Below are positions 1 through 7,453 of a stretch of DNA of 46,106 nt, piece after piece. The stretch comes from an uncultured Prevotella sp. Lineage in GTDB: Bacteria > Bacteroidota > Bacteroidia > Bacteroidales > Bacteroidaceae. Each line of letters starts with the position of its first letter. Position 1 is the stretch's first letter. The notes under the pieces were generated by a model. The model saw nothing but the letters and a program-made list of their open reading frames with translations, had not been told where the DNA came from and did no database searches. The translations under genes and the position numbers were made by a program. Where the stretch lies: the NCBI GenBank assembly GCA_905233425.1, contig CAJOEC010000020.1, positions 1-46,106 on the forward strand. The letters are read 5' to 3'.

Positions 1-62
1 GGCGCTGCCCTGGGCTGACTGCTTGCTGGCCTTTCAGGCCGTCCTGCGGAAACATACGATAA
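1..62. repeat. Possible REP-like dispersed element, cut by window edge
   Basis: GC-rich 62-bp stretch unlike the AT-rich DNA after it. It contains a GGCCT-TTC-AGGCC hairpin at about 29-41. Read forward it spells ALPWA...FQAVLR, a string I remember from many spurious Bacteroidetes ORFs, which suggests a dispersed repeat rather than a gene. This rests on memory and needs a genome search. Confidence 0.3.
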
Positions 63-66
63 TCAC

Positions 67-240
67 CTATTTGTACCAACTTATTTTTTTACTTGTACTT
101 ACCATTATTATATTATTCAATTGTTCGTGATGGCATGAGTTGTCATCACCCGTGCTTCCACCATTCCCCGTGCAAGTCACGATGGCCAGCACAGCCATTA
201 TACATATAATATATACGTTCCTGAAGGTTCTCATATCCAT
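67..240 (-). CDS. Small hypothetical peptide with N-terminal hydrophobic segment
   Basis: A 57-codon ORF starting MDMRTFRNVY. Residues about 8-23 (VYIICIMAVLAIVTC) form a hydrophobic segment ending in Cys, like a signal peptide or membrane anchor, but TC is not a standard lipobox. The rest is short and polar. The start was chosen because a good Bacteroidetes promoter (260-291) lies just upstream; the longer reading frame to 318 would begin before the transcript. No family is recognised. It could be a real exported micropeptide or a chance ORF downstream of a promoter. Confidence 0.35.
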   Translation of the reverse strand: MDMRTFRNVYIICIMAVLAIVTCTGNGGSTGDDNSCHHEQLNNIIMVSTSKKISWYK

Positions 241-259
241 ACTCGTCCGAAAGACGGTG

Positions 260-291
260 CAAAGGTAAGGGAAAAGGAGGGAATGACCAAA
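260..291 (-). promoter_or_regulatory. Bacteroidetes-type promoter for small ORF
   Basis: On the minus strand TACCTTTG (-7 box, 260-267) lies 20 bp downstream of TTTG (-33 box, 288-291). Transcription should begin near 254, about 14 nt before the ATG at 240. Confidence 0.6.
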
Positions 292-345
292 GAAAAGAAC
301 GATTTTCTGTCGGAGCAAAGCTTTCTATCGCGTTTTCATGAAGAA

Positions 346-456
346 ATACACAAAATAAAAGAGCTGCCGCTCGGACAACTCTTTTAAATTGGGCAGTGTC
401 GGTGTAGGCTTACCCCACGCGGGAATATCACCCGGATAGCCAAACTTATTGTTTGA
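346..456 (-). ncRNA. Candidate free-standing small RNA (~110 nt)
   Basis: The segment lies between a strong promoter (462-492) and a hairpin followed by a T-rich run (350-385), and has no ORF. The predicted RNA folds locally. CAAAC/GTTTG (441-455) is a 5-bp hairpin. GGCTA/TAAGCC (407-441) encloses CGGG/CCCG (420-434). The terminator stem follows. It is not recognisably tmRNA, SRP RNA or RNase P RNA; the conserved motifs of those are absent. It could be an sRNA or the product of a lost attenuator. Confidence 0.5.
350..385 (-). terminator. Intrinsic terminator of the candidate small RNA
   Basis: AAAAGAGxTGC (357-367) pairs with its complement at 375-385, with wobble pairs, around a short loop. 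On the minus strand the stem is followed by TATTTTG. Confidence 0.55.
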
Positions 457-461
457 CGCTG

Positions 462-492
462 CAAAGATAGGCTTTTTTTTCATTCCCGCAAC
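462..492 (-). promoter_or_regulatory. Promoter of the candidate small RNA
   Basis: The minus strand reads TATCTTTG (462-469) with TTG of a -33 box at 490-492, spacing about 20. A run of eight A residues fills the spacer. Confidence 0.55.
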
Positions 493-578
493 TTTTTAGG
501 CAAGTTTTTTGTTCGATTCAGGAAAAATATGTAATTATGCAACCATATTGCCCGATCAAACAAAGGTTTCATGGAGGA

Positions 579-666
579 TTCCCCCTGTGGGAACAATTTA
601 TTCCCCCGGTGGGAATGATTTGTTCCCCCGGTGGGAATGATTTGTTCCCCCGGTGGGAATCTTTGC
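579..666. repeat. 22-bp tandem repeat, 4 copies
   Basis: Units at 579-600, 601-622, 623-644 and 645-666. The two central copies are identical (TTCCCCCGGTGGGAATGATTTG). Each carries a TTCCC..GGGAA dyad. The array lies 3' of prmA, in its likely 3' untranslated region. Short ORFs across it are by-products of the periodicity. Confidence 0.9.
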
Positions 667-700
667 TCAGTAGACATCACGGTGGAAAATGTGTGGGAGG

Positions 701-1699
701 CTACGGGTGTCTAACGGCAAGATTGCGGGTAAAGTTGAACAACAGGCAGATCCATCCGTTGTCTTCCTTGCTGCCAAGCAGCGACAGACCGTGCTCGGCG
801 GCCCTGCTCTGGAGCATTTCTGCTTCGTGGGTGAGGAAGCCGCTGATGGCGAAAAATGCTCCAGGCTTCATTTTTGCCACCATGGCGGGCATGTCGGCGA
901 GGATGATGTTACGGTGGATGTTGGCAAGGACGATGTCGAAAAGGCCGTCCAAGGCCTCGTATGGAGTTCCCTCGTGTGTCCCGGCCAGTATGCCTGCGTC
1001 ACCGAGGAGCGAGGTGAAACGGTCGGCGACGTGGTTGACGGCGGCGTTGTGGAGGGCGTTGTCTACGCTCCACTCGTCGATGTCGTAGCCCACGGCCTCG
1101 CGTGCGCCAAGTTTCAGAGCTGCGATGGAAAGTATGCCCGTGCCGGTGCCGCAGTCGAGGACGCGCATGTCGTGGAGCGGCAGAGACATCAGCGTGGCGA
1201 CCATCATGCGCGTGGTCTCGTGGGTGCCTGTGCCGAAAGCCTGACGGGCATGGATTTCAATAGCCATGGTGATGTCTGTTTGTGGCAAGTGTCGTCCGTC
1301 GTGGATTATCAGTTCTCCTTTCCCAGGTTGGGTGAAGGGGATGACGATGGGTTCGAAGCCCTGTTGCTCCCACTGCTCGTTCCAGTCGCGGTAGTCGGCC
1401 TCATGCACATCGTAGGTTATGGTGCACTGCGGCAGGGGGAAGTCGGCGATGAGAGCGTCGAGGGTATCGCGTGAGAAAAGCTGCTGCTGGACGTAACCGG
1501 TTAGGTCCCGGTGGGTCATGGGGACAGGAACATTGACCCAAGCCTGGGTCAAGTGCCTGTCCCCATGACCCGTGTCATCGGCAGTATCCTCAAACGATTC
1601 GAAACCAGCCTCCACGGCTATCGATGCCAACAGCTCGCCGGCTGTCTGAAGAAGCTCGGAAGGAGCCTCGATACGGAAATCCACCTCGTAATATTTCAT
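701..1699 (-). CDS. prmA: Ribosomal protein L11 methyltransferase PrmA, with in-frame palindromic insertion
   Basis: 332 aa. SAM-dependent methyltransferase predicted to modify ribosomal protein L11 in the cytoplasm. The C-terminal Rossmann domain shows motif I DCGTGTGILSIAALKLGA with the acidic YDID strand end, and motif IV as LANIHRNI. The N-terminal L11-recognition domain starts MKYYEVDF. About residues 43-63 (GHGDRHLTQAW..VPMTH) are encoded by a 59-bp palindrome (1513-1571) inserted in frame before DLTGYVQ; from memory, relatives pass directly from the FESFED region to LTGYVQ. The motif set makes the assignment secure. Whether the extra loop affects L11 binding is unknown. The gene is monocistronic, with promoter around 1767. 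Confidence 0.93.
   Translation of the reverse strand: MKYYEVDFRIEAPSELLQTAGELLASIAVEAGFESFEDTADDTGHGDRHLTQAWVNVPVPMTHRDLTGYVQQQLFSRDTLDALIADFPLPQCTITYDVHEADYRDWNEQWEQQGFEPIVIPFTQPGKGELIIHDGRHLPQTDITMAIEIHARQAFGTGTHETTRMMVATLMSLPLHDMRVLDCGTGTGILSIAALKLGAREAVGYDIDEWSVDNALHNAAVNHVADRFTSLLGDAGILAGTHEGTPYEALDGLFDIVLANIHRNIILADMPAMVAKMKPGAFFAISGFLTHEAEMLQSRAAEHGLSLLGSKEDNGWICLLFNFTRNLAVRHP
1513..1571. repeat. 59-bp palindromic (REP/MITE-like) element inside prmA
   Basis: The left arm (1513-1540) and right arm (1545-1571) are complementary over about 26 positions with one bulge. The outer 16 bases (GGGTCATGGGGACAGG) pair perfectly; the inner part is TTGACCCA/TGGGTCAA with a 4-nt loop. It is translated in PrmA without breaking the frame. 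Confidence 0.9.
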
Positions 1700-1766
1700 A
1701 ACGCTATCTGTTGAAAAAGCCCTTTGTTACTGTGTTTAAAAACAGGTTGTAATGTTAATTACGGTG

Positions 1767-1774
1767 CAAAATTA
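1767..1774 (-). promoter_or_regulatory. -7 box upstream of prmA
   Basis: The minus strand reads TAATTTTG about 70 bp before the prmA ATG. The -33 region is T-rich without a clean TTTG. Confidence 0.4.
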
Positions 1775-1816
1775 CAAAAAATAGGGAAAAACCTACCTCG
1801 TTTTAGGGTTTTTCCG

Positions 1817-1847
1817 TATCTTTGCCGAGAAAAACAACGTAATTTTG
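1817..1847 (+). promoter_or_regulatory. Two alternative -7 boxes for the Gly/Ser-rich protein gene
   Basis: TATCTTTG (1817-1824) and TAATTTTG (1840-1847) both fit TAnnTTTG and lie 65 and 42 bp before the ATG at 1889. No clean -33 box decides between them. They are divergent from the prmA promoter. Confidence 0.4.
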
Positions 1848-1888
1848 CAGAAAAGAACCAAAGTTTCACTAAAAAACGTTTGTAGGAT

Positions 1889-3043
1889 ATGAAACAGTGG
1901 ATGTTGATAACTCTTTTCGCCGGCATGTTATCGTTGCCGACGATGGCCCAGGACGACATGTATTTCGTTCCTTCCAAGCAGAAGGCCGCAAAGAAAAGTG
2001 AAAAGCGACAGGCCGGCACCAGCACTTCGAGCGGACAGGCACAGCGCTCTGTACCCCAGGAGACATACCATTCAGGCAGCAACCGCAATGTCGACGAGTA
2101 CAACCGCCATGGCAGCAGCTACGAGGTACTTCCCGCCGACACCGGCGACATCATCTCGTTTGCGCCTGTGACGGGTGTCTACCCCGACTCATTGAGCGAT
2201 TTCAAGATGACCCGCGAGATGGCCCGCTGGGACAACTACGAGCCGTCGGCAGAATACTTGGAGGGCTACATCCAGGGAAGCAGCGACGCTCGCAGCACAT
2301 GGCACTCGCCATGGTACTACTACAGCTATTACCCGTGGTATGACTATGACCCGTGGTACTGGGATTCGTGGTATTACGACCCCTGGTACTATTCATCGTG
2401 GCACCACGGATGGTACGACCCGTGGTATTATGGCTACCACTGGGGACCCTATTACGGAGGGGGATGGTACGGCGGCTACTATGGCTACTACGGCGGTGGC
2501 AGGCCTCTTCCCGGTGGCGGTCCCGTGGCACACAACGTACCCCGTGGCGGCGGTAGTTACCACTCAGTGGGACACGGCGGCGGCTTAGGCCGATACGGCG
2601 ACACCGCCGTTGGCACACGCCGTGGTTCAAGATTCGGCAATACCGGCTACAGCGGCATTGGCGGCGGCCGGGGCACAGCCTCGACAGGCACCAGGCGCGG
2701 GGGGTCGTCGGCAGTGGGCAGCCGAGGCTCTTCAGCAGTGGGCGGCAGCCGGGGAGTGCGCAGCGCAAGCGGCGGATATAGCGGCGGAAGCTACAGTGGC
2801 GGAAGCAGCTACAGCGGTGGCAGCAGTTACAGTGGTGGCAGCTACAGCGGCCCGCGCTCAACAGGAAGCCGCTCGTCAAGCAGCGGCAGCTCGTACACCC
2901 CGTCACGCAGCAGCAGCAGCGGTGGCAGCATGTCGTCGGGAAGCCGCTCTGGTGGAGGAGGTTCCTTCGGCGGAAGCAGCCGCGGAGGCGGTGGCGGCGG
3001 CGGTGGCAGCCGTGGCGGCGGCGGAGGCAGCAGCCGCAGATAG
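1889..3043 (+). CDS. Exported Tyr/Trp/Gly- and Gly/Ser-rich low-complexity protein
   Basis: 384 aa. A signal peptide (MKQWMLITLF..PTMAQ, cleavage near 21) is followed by a charged segment (about 25-60) and a moderately complex region to about residue 130. Residues about 138-202 are a Tyr/Trp/Gly/Asp-Pro tract with repeated DPWYY and GYYGG words. From about 205 to the end it is Gly/Ser/Arg-rich, with SYSGG and GGSRGGG repeats and a basic C-terminus. No catalytic domain is visible. The composition resembles structural or sticky secreted proteins; a function cannot be assigned. A barrel protein gene follows 59 bp downstream and may be co-transcribed. Antisense ORFs across it are GC-skew artefacts. 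Confidence 0.8.
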   Translation: MKQWMLITLFAGMLSLPTMAQDDMYFVPSKQKAAKKSEKRQAGTSTSSGQAQRSVPQETYHSGSNRNVDEYNRHGSSYEVLPADTGDIISFAPVTGVYPDSLSDFKMTREMARWDNYEPSAEYLEGYIQGSSDARSTWHSPWYYYSYYPWYDYDPWYWDSWYYDPWYYSSWHHGWYDPWYYGYHWGPYYGGGWYGGYYGYYGGGRPLPGGGPVAHNVPRGGGSYHSVGHGGGLGRYGDTAVGTRRGSRFGNTGYSGIGGGRGTASTGTRRGGSSAVGSRGSSAVGGSRGVRSASGGYSGGSYSGGSSYSGGSSYSGGSYSGPRSTGSRSSSSGSSYTPSRSSSSGGSMSSGSRSGGGGSFGGSSRGGGGGGGGSRGGGGGSSRR

Positions 3044-3102
3044 CACGCCTGTGTATGCCCTCAAACTGAACGATGTATAATCAAAAAAAACGACATAGCA
3101 CT

Positions 3103-4785
3103 ATGAAAAGGATCATTTCAATGGCAGCGCTGGCAATGGTACTTCTGCCCGCCACTGCCCAGGACACATACGAGAACGCCAACATGCTGGGCTACGACCT
3201 TAACGGCACGGCACGCTACGTAGGCATGGGCGGTGCACTCGAAGCCCTCGGCGCCGACATCTCGACCATAGGCACCAACCCCGCAGGAATAGGACTCTTC
3301 CATCACTCAATCGTGAACCTGTCGGTGGGGGGAGTGAACCAGCAGGGAGTGAACAAGTTCGACAACCTGAGCAAGACCAACCTCAGCTTCGACCAGGCAG
3401 GATTCGTGTGGGCCGACATCACGGGCGACGATACCTACATTAACTTCTCGTTCAACTACCACAAGAGCCGCAATTTCGACCGAATACTGCAGGCGAACAA
3501 CAGGTTCATTCGCCACGGACGCGACGGCGCGTCGCTGTCGAAGCTGGCCTTCGCCAAGAGCACCAAGCATAGCGACACAAACGGAGGCTACGACCTGGGA
3601 TTCAACACGAGCAGCAAGACGTGGATGGGCTACCGCAACCCGCAGGAGTACAACCAGTATGGCTACCCCTTCACACAGTGGGACTATCTCTACACCAACG
3701 CCTTCAATGTCGACGACGTGAACAACCCTGAAGGGGATTTCCTCTACGGCGAGGCGAAAGACTACTATTTCGACGAGGCCAATAGGGGATGGATTGCCGA
3801 CTTCGACTTCAACCTCAGCGGAAACGTCAACGACCGCTTCTTCTGGGGACTCACCGTGGGAGTGCACAACGTGAACTACAAGAGCTACAGCATCTACGAC
3901 GAGATGATGATCAATGCAAACGACGACGAGATAGGCACCATACAGCTCGAAGACGACCACCGCATTGAAGGCAACGGCGTAGACGTGAAACTGGGATTCA
4001 TATTCCGCCCCATTGAGCAAAGTCCGTTCCGCATAGGTCTGTCGGTGGCCACACCAACATGGTACAGCCTGAAAAGCAGCAACTACACACGCATATTCAA
4101 CTACACATACACTGGCATATACAAGAATCTGCTACCGGATGACCTGGACTACTGGGGCTACGACGACATGCTGTCGCAAGACGAGTTTAAGTACAAGTAT
4201 TTCACACCCTGGAAATTCGGCTTCAGCCTGGGCCACACCGTCAGCAATTTCCTCGCCCTTGGCGCAAGCTATGAGTTCAGCGACTACGGCTCAGCCAGCA
4301 CACGCACCTACGACGGCACCTTCGACTATAACGGCAGCGAGAACACCGTGCAGGACACCAGGATGACCTACAACACTGAGAACACTCTCAAGGGTGTGCA
4401 CCTGCTGAAGTTCGGCGCCGAACTGAGACCCGACCCGGCACTGGCCGTCCGTCTGGGCTACAACTACCAGACGGCAGCGTATAACAGCAACGCCTACCGC
4501 GACACACAGATAGACTCGCCATGTGTGTATTTCTCGTCGACACCCGACTACGTGAACTGGGATGACACCCACCGCATCACCAGCGGAATAGGCTTCAAAT
4601 ACGAGGGGCTGAGCTTAGACCTCGCCTATCAGTTCTCAACCACCAAAGGAAAGTTCTACCCCTTCCAGCCTAACGTGGTGTTCGACGACCCCATGGGCGA
4701 CACGGGCGTCACCAACATCTCGACGCCTTCGAGCACTAATTTCAAGCGTCACCAGTTGTTGTTCACAATAGGATATACGTTTTAA
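3103..4785 (+). CDS. Outer-membrane beta-barrel protein, OmpP1/FadL-like
   Basis: 560 aa. The start was placed at MKRIISMAALAM because it begins a clean signal peptide ending in ATAQ; an in-frame ATG 30 bp earlier would add ten polar residues. The mature N-terminus (GYDLNGTARYVGMGGALEAL..ISTIGTNPAGIGLF) is the plug-like hatch signature of Bacteroidetes FadL/OmpP1-type proteins. The rest alternates aromatic and polar residues like barrel strands and ends in HQLLFTIGYTF, a typical last strand with terminal Phe. A role in uptake of hydrophobic compounds is inferred from the family; the substrate is unknown. The RNA methyltransferase GTG start directly abuts its TAA. Confidence 0.85.
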   Translation: MKRIISMAALAMVLLPATAQDTYENANMLGYDLNGTARYVGMGGALEALGADISTIGTNPAGIGLFHHSIVNLSVGGVNQQGVNKFDNLSKTNLSFDQAGFVWADITGDDTYINFSFNYHKSRNFDRILQANNRFIRHGRDGASLSKLAFAKSTKHSDTNGGYDLGFNTSSKTWMGYRNPQEYNQYGYPFTQWDYLYTNAFNVDDVNNPEGDFLYGEAKDYYFDEANRGWIADFDFNLSGNVNDRFFWGLTVGVHNVNYKSYSIYDEMMINANDDEIGTIQLEDDHRIEGNGVDVKLGFIFRPIEQSPFRIGLSVATPTWYSLKSSNYTRIFNYTYTGIYKNLLPDDLDYWGYDDMLSQDEFKYKYFTPWKFGFSLGHTVSNFLALGASYEFSDYGSASTRTYDGTFDYNGSENTVQDTRMTYNTENTLKGVHLLKFGAELRPDPALAVRLGYNYQTAAYNSNAYRDTQIDSPCVYFSSTPDYVNWDDTHRITSGIGFKYEGLSLDLAYQFSTTKGKFYPFQPNVVFDDPMGDTGVTNISTPSSTNFKRHQLLFTIGYTF

Positions 4786-5724
4786 GTGATTTCAAAGAAT
4801 CAGGCCAAACTGGTTCGCTCGCTCGAGACGAAGAAGCACCGACAGGCAGAGGGCCTCTTCGTGGCCGAGGGGCCGAAAGTGGTAGGCGACTTGCTCGCCT
4901 GCCATTTTCGGCCTCACATCATTTTTTCCACCAACGTAGGGGGAGCCAACAGCGCCAGCCCGTCACCGATAGGGGCTGCCAACAGTGCCGGCTCGTCACC
5001 GATAGGGGCTGCCAACAATGCCAGCCCGCTACCCTGCCCCATCGTTCACGTCACCGACGACGAGCTGCGCCGCATCAGTTTCCTCCAGCATCCCCAGCAA
5101 GTCCTGGCAGTGTTTGAGCTGCCAAGTAGTCCTGGGCCTATAAGTCCCATAAGACCTATAAGTCCTATAAGTCCCATAAGACCTATAAGTCCTATAAGTC
5201 CCATAAGACCTATAAGTCCTATAAGTCCTATAAGTCCCATAAGACCTATAAGTCCTATAAGTCCCATTAGTCCCACCGGGCTTTCCCTCGCCCTCGACGG
5301 TGTGCAAGACCCCGGCAACCTTGGCACCATAATCCGCGTGGCCGACTGGTACGGCATCGACACCATCTACTGCTCGCCCGACACCGCCGACTGCTGGGCC
5401 CCAAAAGTGGTGCAGGCCACGATGGGCAGCATAGCCCGCGTGCGCATGGTCTACACCGACCTCATCACACTGCTTAACAATGCCGAGGTGCCCGTCTACG
5501 GTACCGTCCTCGACGGCGACAACATCTACCACCAACAGCTTACCGGCGAGGGCATCATCGTCATGGGAAACGAGGGCAACGGCATATCCGCGCCTGTGCG
5601 CCAGCTGCTCACCCACCGTCTGCTCATACCACAGGTGCGCCCCGGTGCCGAAAGCCTCAACGTGGCCATCGCCACCGCCATCGTATGTTCCGAGTTCCGC
5701 CGCACGCTCCTGCAGACTACTTGA
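4786..5724 (+). CDS. TrmH/SpoU-family RNA 2'-O-methyltransferase with two in-frame minisatellites
   Basis: 312 aa, GTG start immediately after the previous stop. The N-terminal substrate-binding domain starts MISKNQAKLVRSLETKKHRQ and contains GLFVAEGPK. The SPOUT knot has LALDGVQDPGNLGTIIRVAD (motif 1), IIVMGNEGNGIS (motif 2) and LLIPQ...AESLNVAIATAIV (motif 3). Two tracts interrupt the fold. Residues about 54-84 come from a 33-bp tandem repeat (GAANSAGSSPI). Residues 118-162 are 15 tripeptides of P-I-S or P-I-R from a 9-bp repeat, placed in the linker between the two domains. All catalytic motifs remain, so the enzyme is probably active. The target RNA is unknown. Its 3' end overlaps the convergent AbiEii gene by 8 bp. 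Confidence 0.9.
   Translation: MISKNQAKLVRSLETKKHRQAEGLFVAEGPKVVGDLLACHFRPHIIFSTNVGGANSASPSPIGAANSAGSSPIGAANNASPLPCPIVHVTDDELRRISFLQHPQQVLAVFELPSSPGPISPIRPISPISPIRPISPISPIRPISPISPISPIRPISPISPISPTGLSLALDGVQDPGNLGTIIRVADWYGIDTIYCSPDTADCWAPKVVQATMGSIARVRMVYTDLITLLNNAEVPVYGTVLDGDNIYHQQLTGEGIIVMGNEGNGISAPVRQLLTHRLLIPQVRPGAESLNVAIATAIVCSEFRRTLLQTT
4945..5037. repeat. 33-bp tandem repeat within the TrmH-family gene
   Basis: Units at 4945-4977 and 4978-5010 (gccaacagcgccagcc... type) plus a partial third copy to about 5037. The period is a multiple of 3, so the frame is kept; each unit encodes ANSA(S/G)(P/S)SPIGA. Confidence 0.9.
5137..5271. repeat. 9-bp tandem repeat (15 units) within the TrmH-family gene
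   Basis: Alternating CCTATAAGT, CCCATAAGA and CCCATTAGT units encode 45 residues of (PI[S/R])n. The mix of 18-bp and 27-bp higher-order units suggests slippage or unequal crossover. Copy number probably varies between strains. Confidence 0.93.
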
Positions 5725-6613
5725 ACACAATCATGTCAGCCAGTTGCAGGAAATAGGAGTTCGACCAGATGTCGAGTTCGCGGGGGTCGTCAATGAAACC
5801 TGTTACATCTTGCTTGACCAACTCAATATCTGAAGTCGAAAGCTTTTCACGGAGCAAGCGCATAAACTCTTCCTTTTCCACCACCTCGCCGCTGAACTCG
5901 CGAATCCGCTCTTGGAGGTGCTGGTAGTCCAAGGGTATCTGATGGCGCACATACCACTCAAAGTCGTACCAGTCACGCCCCTTGATTCTCCGCTGCCAGG
6001 CACGATAGACCAACGCGTGCATCTTGCCGGCATAGAGATAAGGCAACGTAAAGCAGCGTGCCATAAAGGTATATGGCCGCACGAGCATCTTCTGCTCCGT
6101 CTCGAAAGCCAAGGGAGGGTCGATGTCCAGTTCTATCTTCACCTTGACGGTCTTCTTGGTCTGGAACTTGGACTTCGTCCGAGCCTGTTCACGCTCGGCA
6201 GAGTCTAAGCGAGTTTGACTCTGCTCTCGCTTAATCACAGCCTTAATGTCGTATGCCTCGGTGTTCTCCTTCAGGAATGCCGACTCTACCCGTCCGAATA
6301 TTTTCTTCTCCTTCTTCACGATATTCACCTCATGTCCAGCCAACTTAAACTCCTCGATGATAGAGGGAAAATAGTTTTCCAAATGAACGTCATCGCGCTT
6401 CTCTACCAGAGAGAAGTCCATGTCCTCGGAAAAGCGTGGAAGGTTATGGAAGATGCGCAGACAAGTGCCACCATAGAAGGCCGCATGCTGGAAGAAACCG
6501 CCTCGGTGGAGTCCTGCCAGGGCTATGCGCTGCATCACCTCTTGTTCTGCATTTGGGGTAGCGGTGCCCACTCTCTCGGCACGTTCTGCCACCATTTCGT
6601 CATATATACTCAT
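5717..6613 (-). CDS. AbiEii/AbiGii-type nucleotidyltransferase toxin
   Basis: 298 aa. The nucleotidyltransferase signature is clear: GGT at 48-50, then HNLPRFSEDMDFSL with acidic D64 and D66, as in AbiEii/DUF1814 proteins. The C-terminal half carries the usual GRDWYDFEWYVR segment. Known AbiEii proteins are NTP transferases that arrest growth, and some give phage resistance. The start overlaps the last codons of the AbiEi gene (ATGA-type), the standard antitoxin-then-toxin order. It is convergent with the TrmH-family gene. Full length with catalytic residues kept, so probably functional. Confidence 0.9.
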   Translation of the reverse strand: MSIYDEMVAERAERVGTATPNAEQEVMQRIALAGLHRGGFFQHAAFYGGTCLRIFHNLPRFSEDMDFSLVEKRDDVHLENYFPSIIEEFKLAGHEVNIVKKEKKIFGRVESAFLKENTEAYDIKAVIKREQSQTRLDSAEREQARTKSKFQTKKTVKVKIELDIDPPLAFETEQKMLVRPYTFMARCFTLPYLYAGKMHALVYRAWQRRIKGRDWYDFEWYVRHQIPLDYQHLQERIREFSGEVVEKEEFMRLLREKLSTSDIELVKQDVTGFIDDPRELDIWSNSYFLQLADMIVFK

Positions 6614-7242
6614 AGTTTCTTGATAATCTTAATTAGGTTGTTTAATATTTGTTCCTTTCTGCCTGTCTTGGCACAGACTTCTATAGTGCTGACATCAAAG
6701 TCGGCCAGTGCATCCACGTCGAAGCGTATGTCTTCTTCCAAATACTGCTCCAGCCGGACGACAGACTGCGACGGCAAGTAGGAGTTGTAAAGGATAGTAT
6801 CGCAAAGCGCTTTCTCAGGGCTGGCCATCAGACAATATACTCCATTCTCCTCTACGCTCCTGATGCCGATGGAGAAATAGTCGGGCTTTACCTGATAATA
6901 GGTGAAACGCCCCAAAGAGTTCTCAAACATACGGGTGCGCTTGGTGGTGATGGAGGTCATCGTGAACACACGCTCGGGAATGAGGCCATACCACCTCAAA
7001 GCCCATTGCAGCGACACGTAAGAAGGGCCGTAAATGTGGTTGGCGCACAGACGGACGTTGATGGCTTTGCCGCTTACCCTTTCGTCCACAACATACATTC
7101 CACGTTTTAAACGAATCAGCTGACCGTCCTTTTCCAAGGCACGTATCTTCTCACTGGGTGAAGACAAGTAATCATAGCAGGTAGCTATGGTGCCTGCCTG
7201 TACAGGAATATTTCCTAATTGTAATAAGGGGTTCTCCTTCAT
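6610..7242 (-). CDS. AbiEi-type antitoxin, winged-helix transcriptional repressor
   Basis: 210 aa from MKENPLLQLG; the longer frame to 7407 would start upstream of the promoter. An N-terminal winged helix (about residues 10-60, with ALEKDGQLIRLKRGMYVV as the wing) is followed by the AbiEi C-terminal domain (GPSYVSLQWALRWYGLIPE). In the characterised family, AbiEi represses its own operon cooperatively through inverted repeats and counteracts AbiEii. Here two inverted repeats (7281-7315 and 7331-7369) sit in the promoter, matching that scheme. It forms a two-gene operon with the downstream toxin. Confidence 0.9.
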   Translation of the reverse strand: MKENPLLQLGNIPVQAGTIATCYDYLSSPSEKIRALEKDGQLIRLKRGMYVVDERVSGKAINVRLCANHIYGPSYVSLQWALRWYGLIPERVFTMTSITTKRTRMFENSLGRFTYYQVKPDYFSIGIRSVEENGVYCLMASPEKALCDTILYNSYLPSQSVVRLEQYLEEDIRFDVDALADFDVSTIEVCAKTGRKEQILNNLIKIIKKL

Positions 7243-7263
7243 GTTACATTCGCGATTTGGGCG

Positions 7264-7294
7264 CAAAGGTACAAAATATTGCACAGAAAACAAA
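7264..7294 (-). promoter_or_regulatory. Promoter of the AbiE operon
   Basis: The minus strand has TACCTTTG at 7264-7271 and TTTG at 7291-7294, 19 bp apart. The -33 box lies inside inverted repeat 1. The expected start is near 7258, about 16 nt before the AbiEi ATG. Confidence 0.7.
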
Positions 7295-7369
7295 GTTTTT
7301 CTTGGTTTTCTGTGCAGATTTCCATAATTCTCGTACAGAAAGAGAAGTTTTTCTTCCGTTTCTGTACGA
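7281..7369. promoter_or_regulatory. Two operator-like inverted repeats upstream of AbiEi
   Basis: IR1: GCACAGAAAAC (7281-7291) with GTTTTCTGTGC (7305-7315). IR2: TCGTACAGAAA (7331-7341) with TTTCTGTACGA (7359-7369). Both arms pair perfectly over 11 bp, and both share an ACAGAAA core and a central GTTTTTCTT. The centres are about 52 bp apart, near five helical turns. Likely AbiEi binding sites, by analogy to the characterised AbiE system. Confidence 0.7.
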
Positions 7370-7453
7370 TAATTAGTATTATTTAGCAATTCTGGAGGGC
7401 GCATCACTGCGGCCTCCAGAATCGTCCCGGGTATTATTTACTAACTTTAAAAA

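Noticed and set aside
689..1474. 261-codon plus-strand ORF opposite prmA
   Set aside because: An antisense shadow of a gene with clear PrmA motifs; its Val/Gly/Asp-rich sequence has no family resemblance.
2202..3080. Long antisense and +1 frames over the Gly/Ser-rich gene
   Set aside because: Cys/Arg/His- or Ala-rich translations of a GC-rich low-complexity gene; the signal peptide identifies the correct frame.
7281..7369. AbiE upstream inverted repeats as transcription terminators
   Set aside because: They lie upstream of the operon and contain the -33 box; the inner T run is in the loop, not after the stem.
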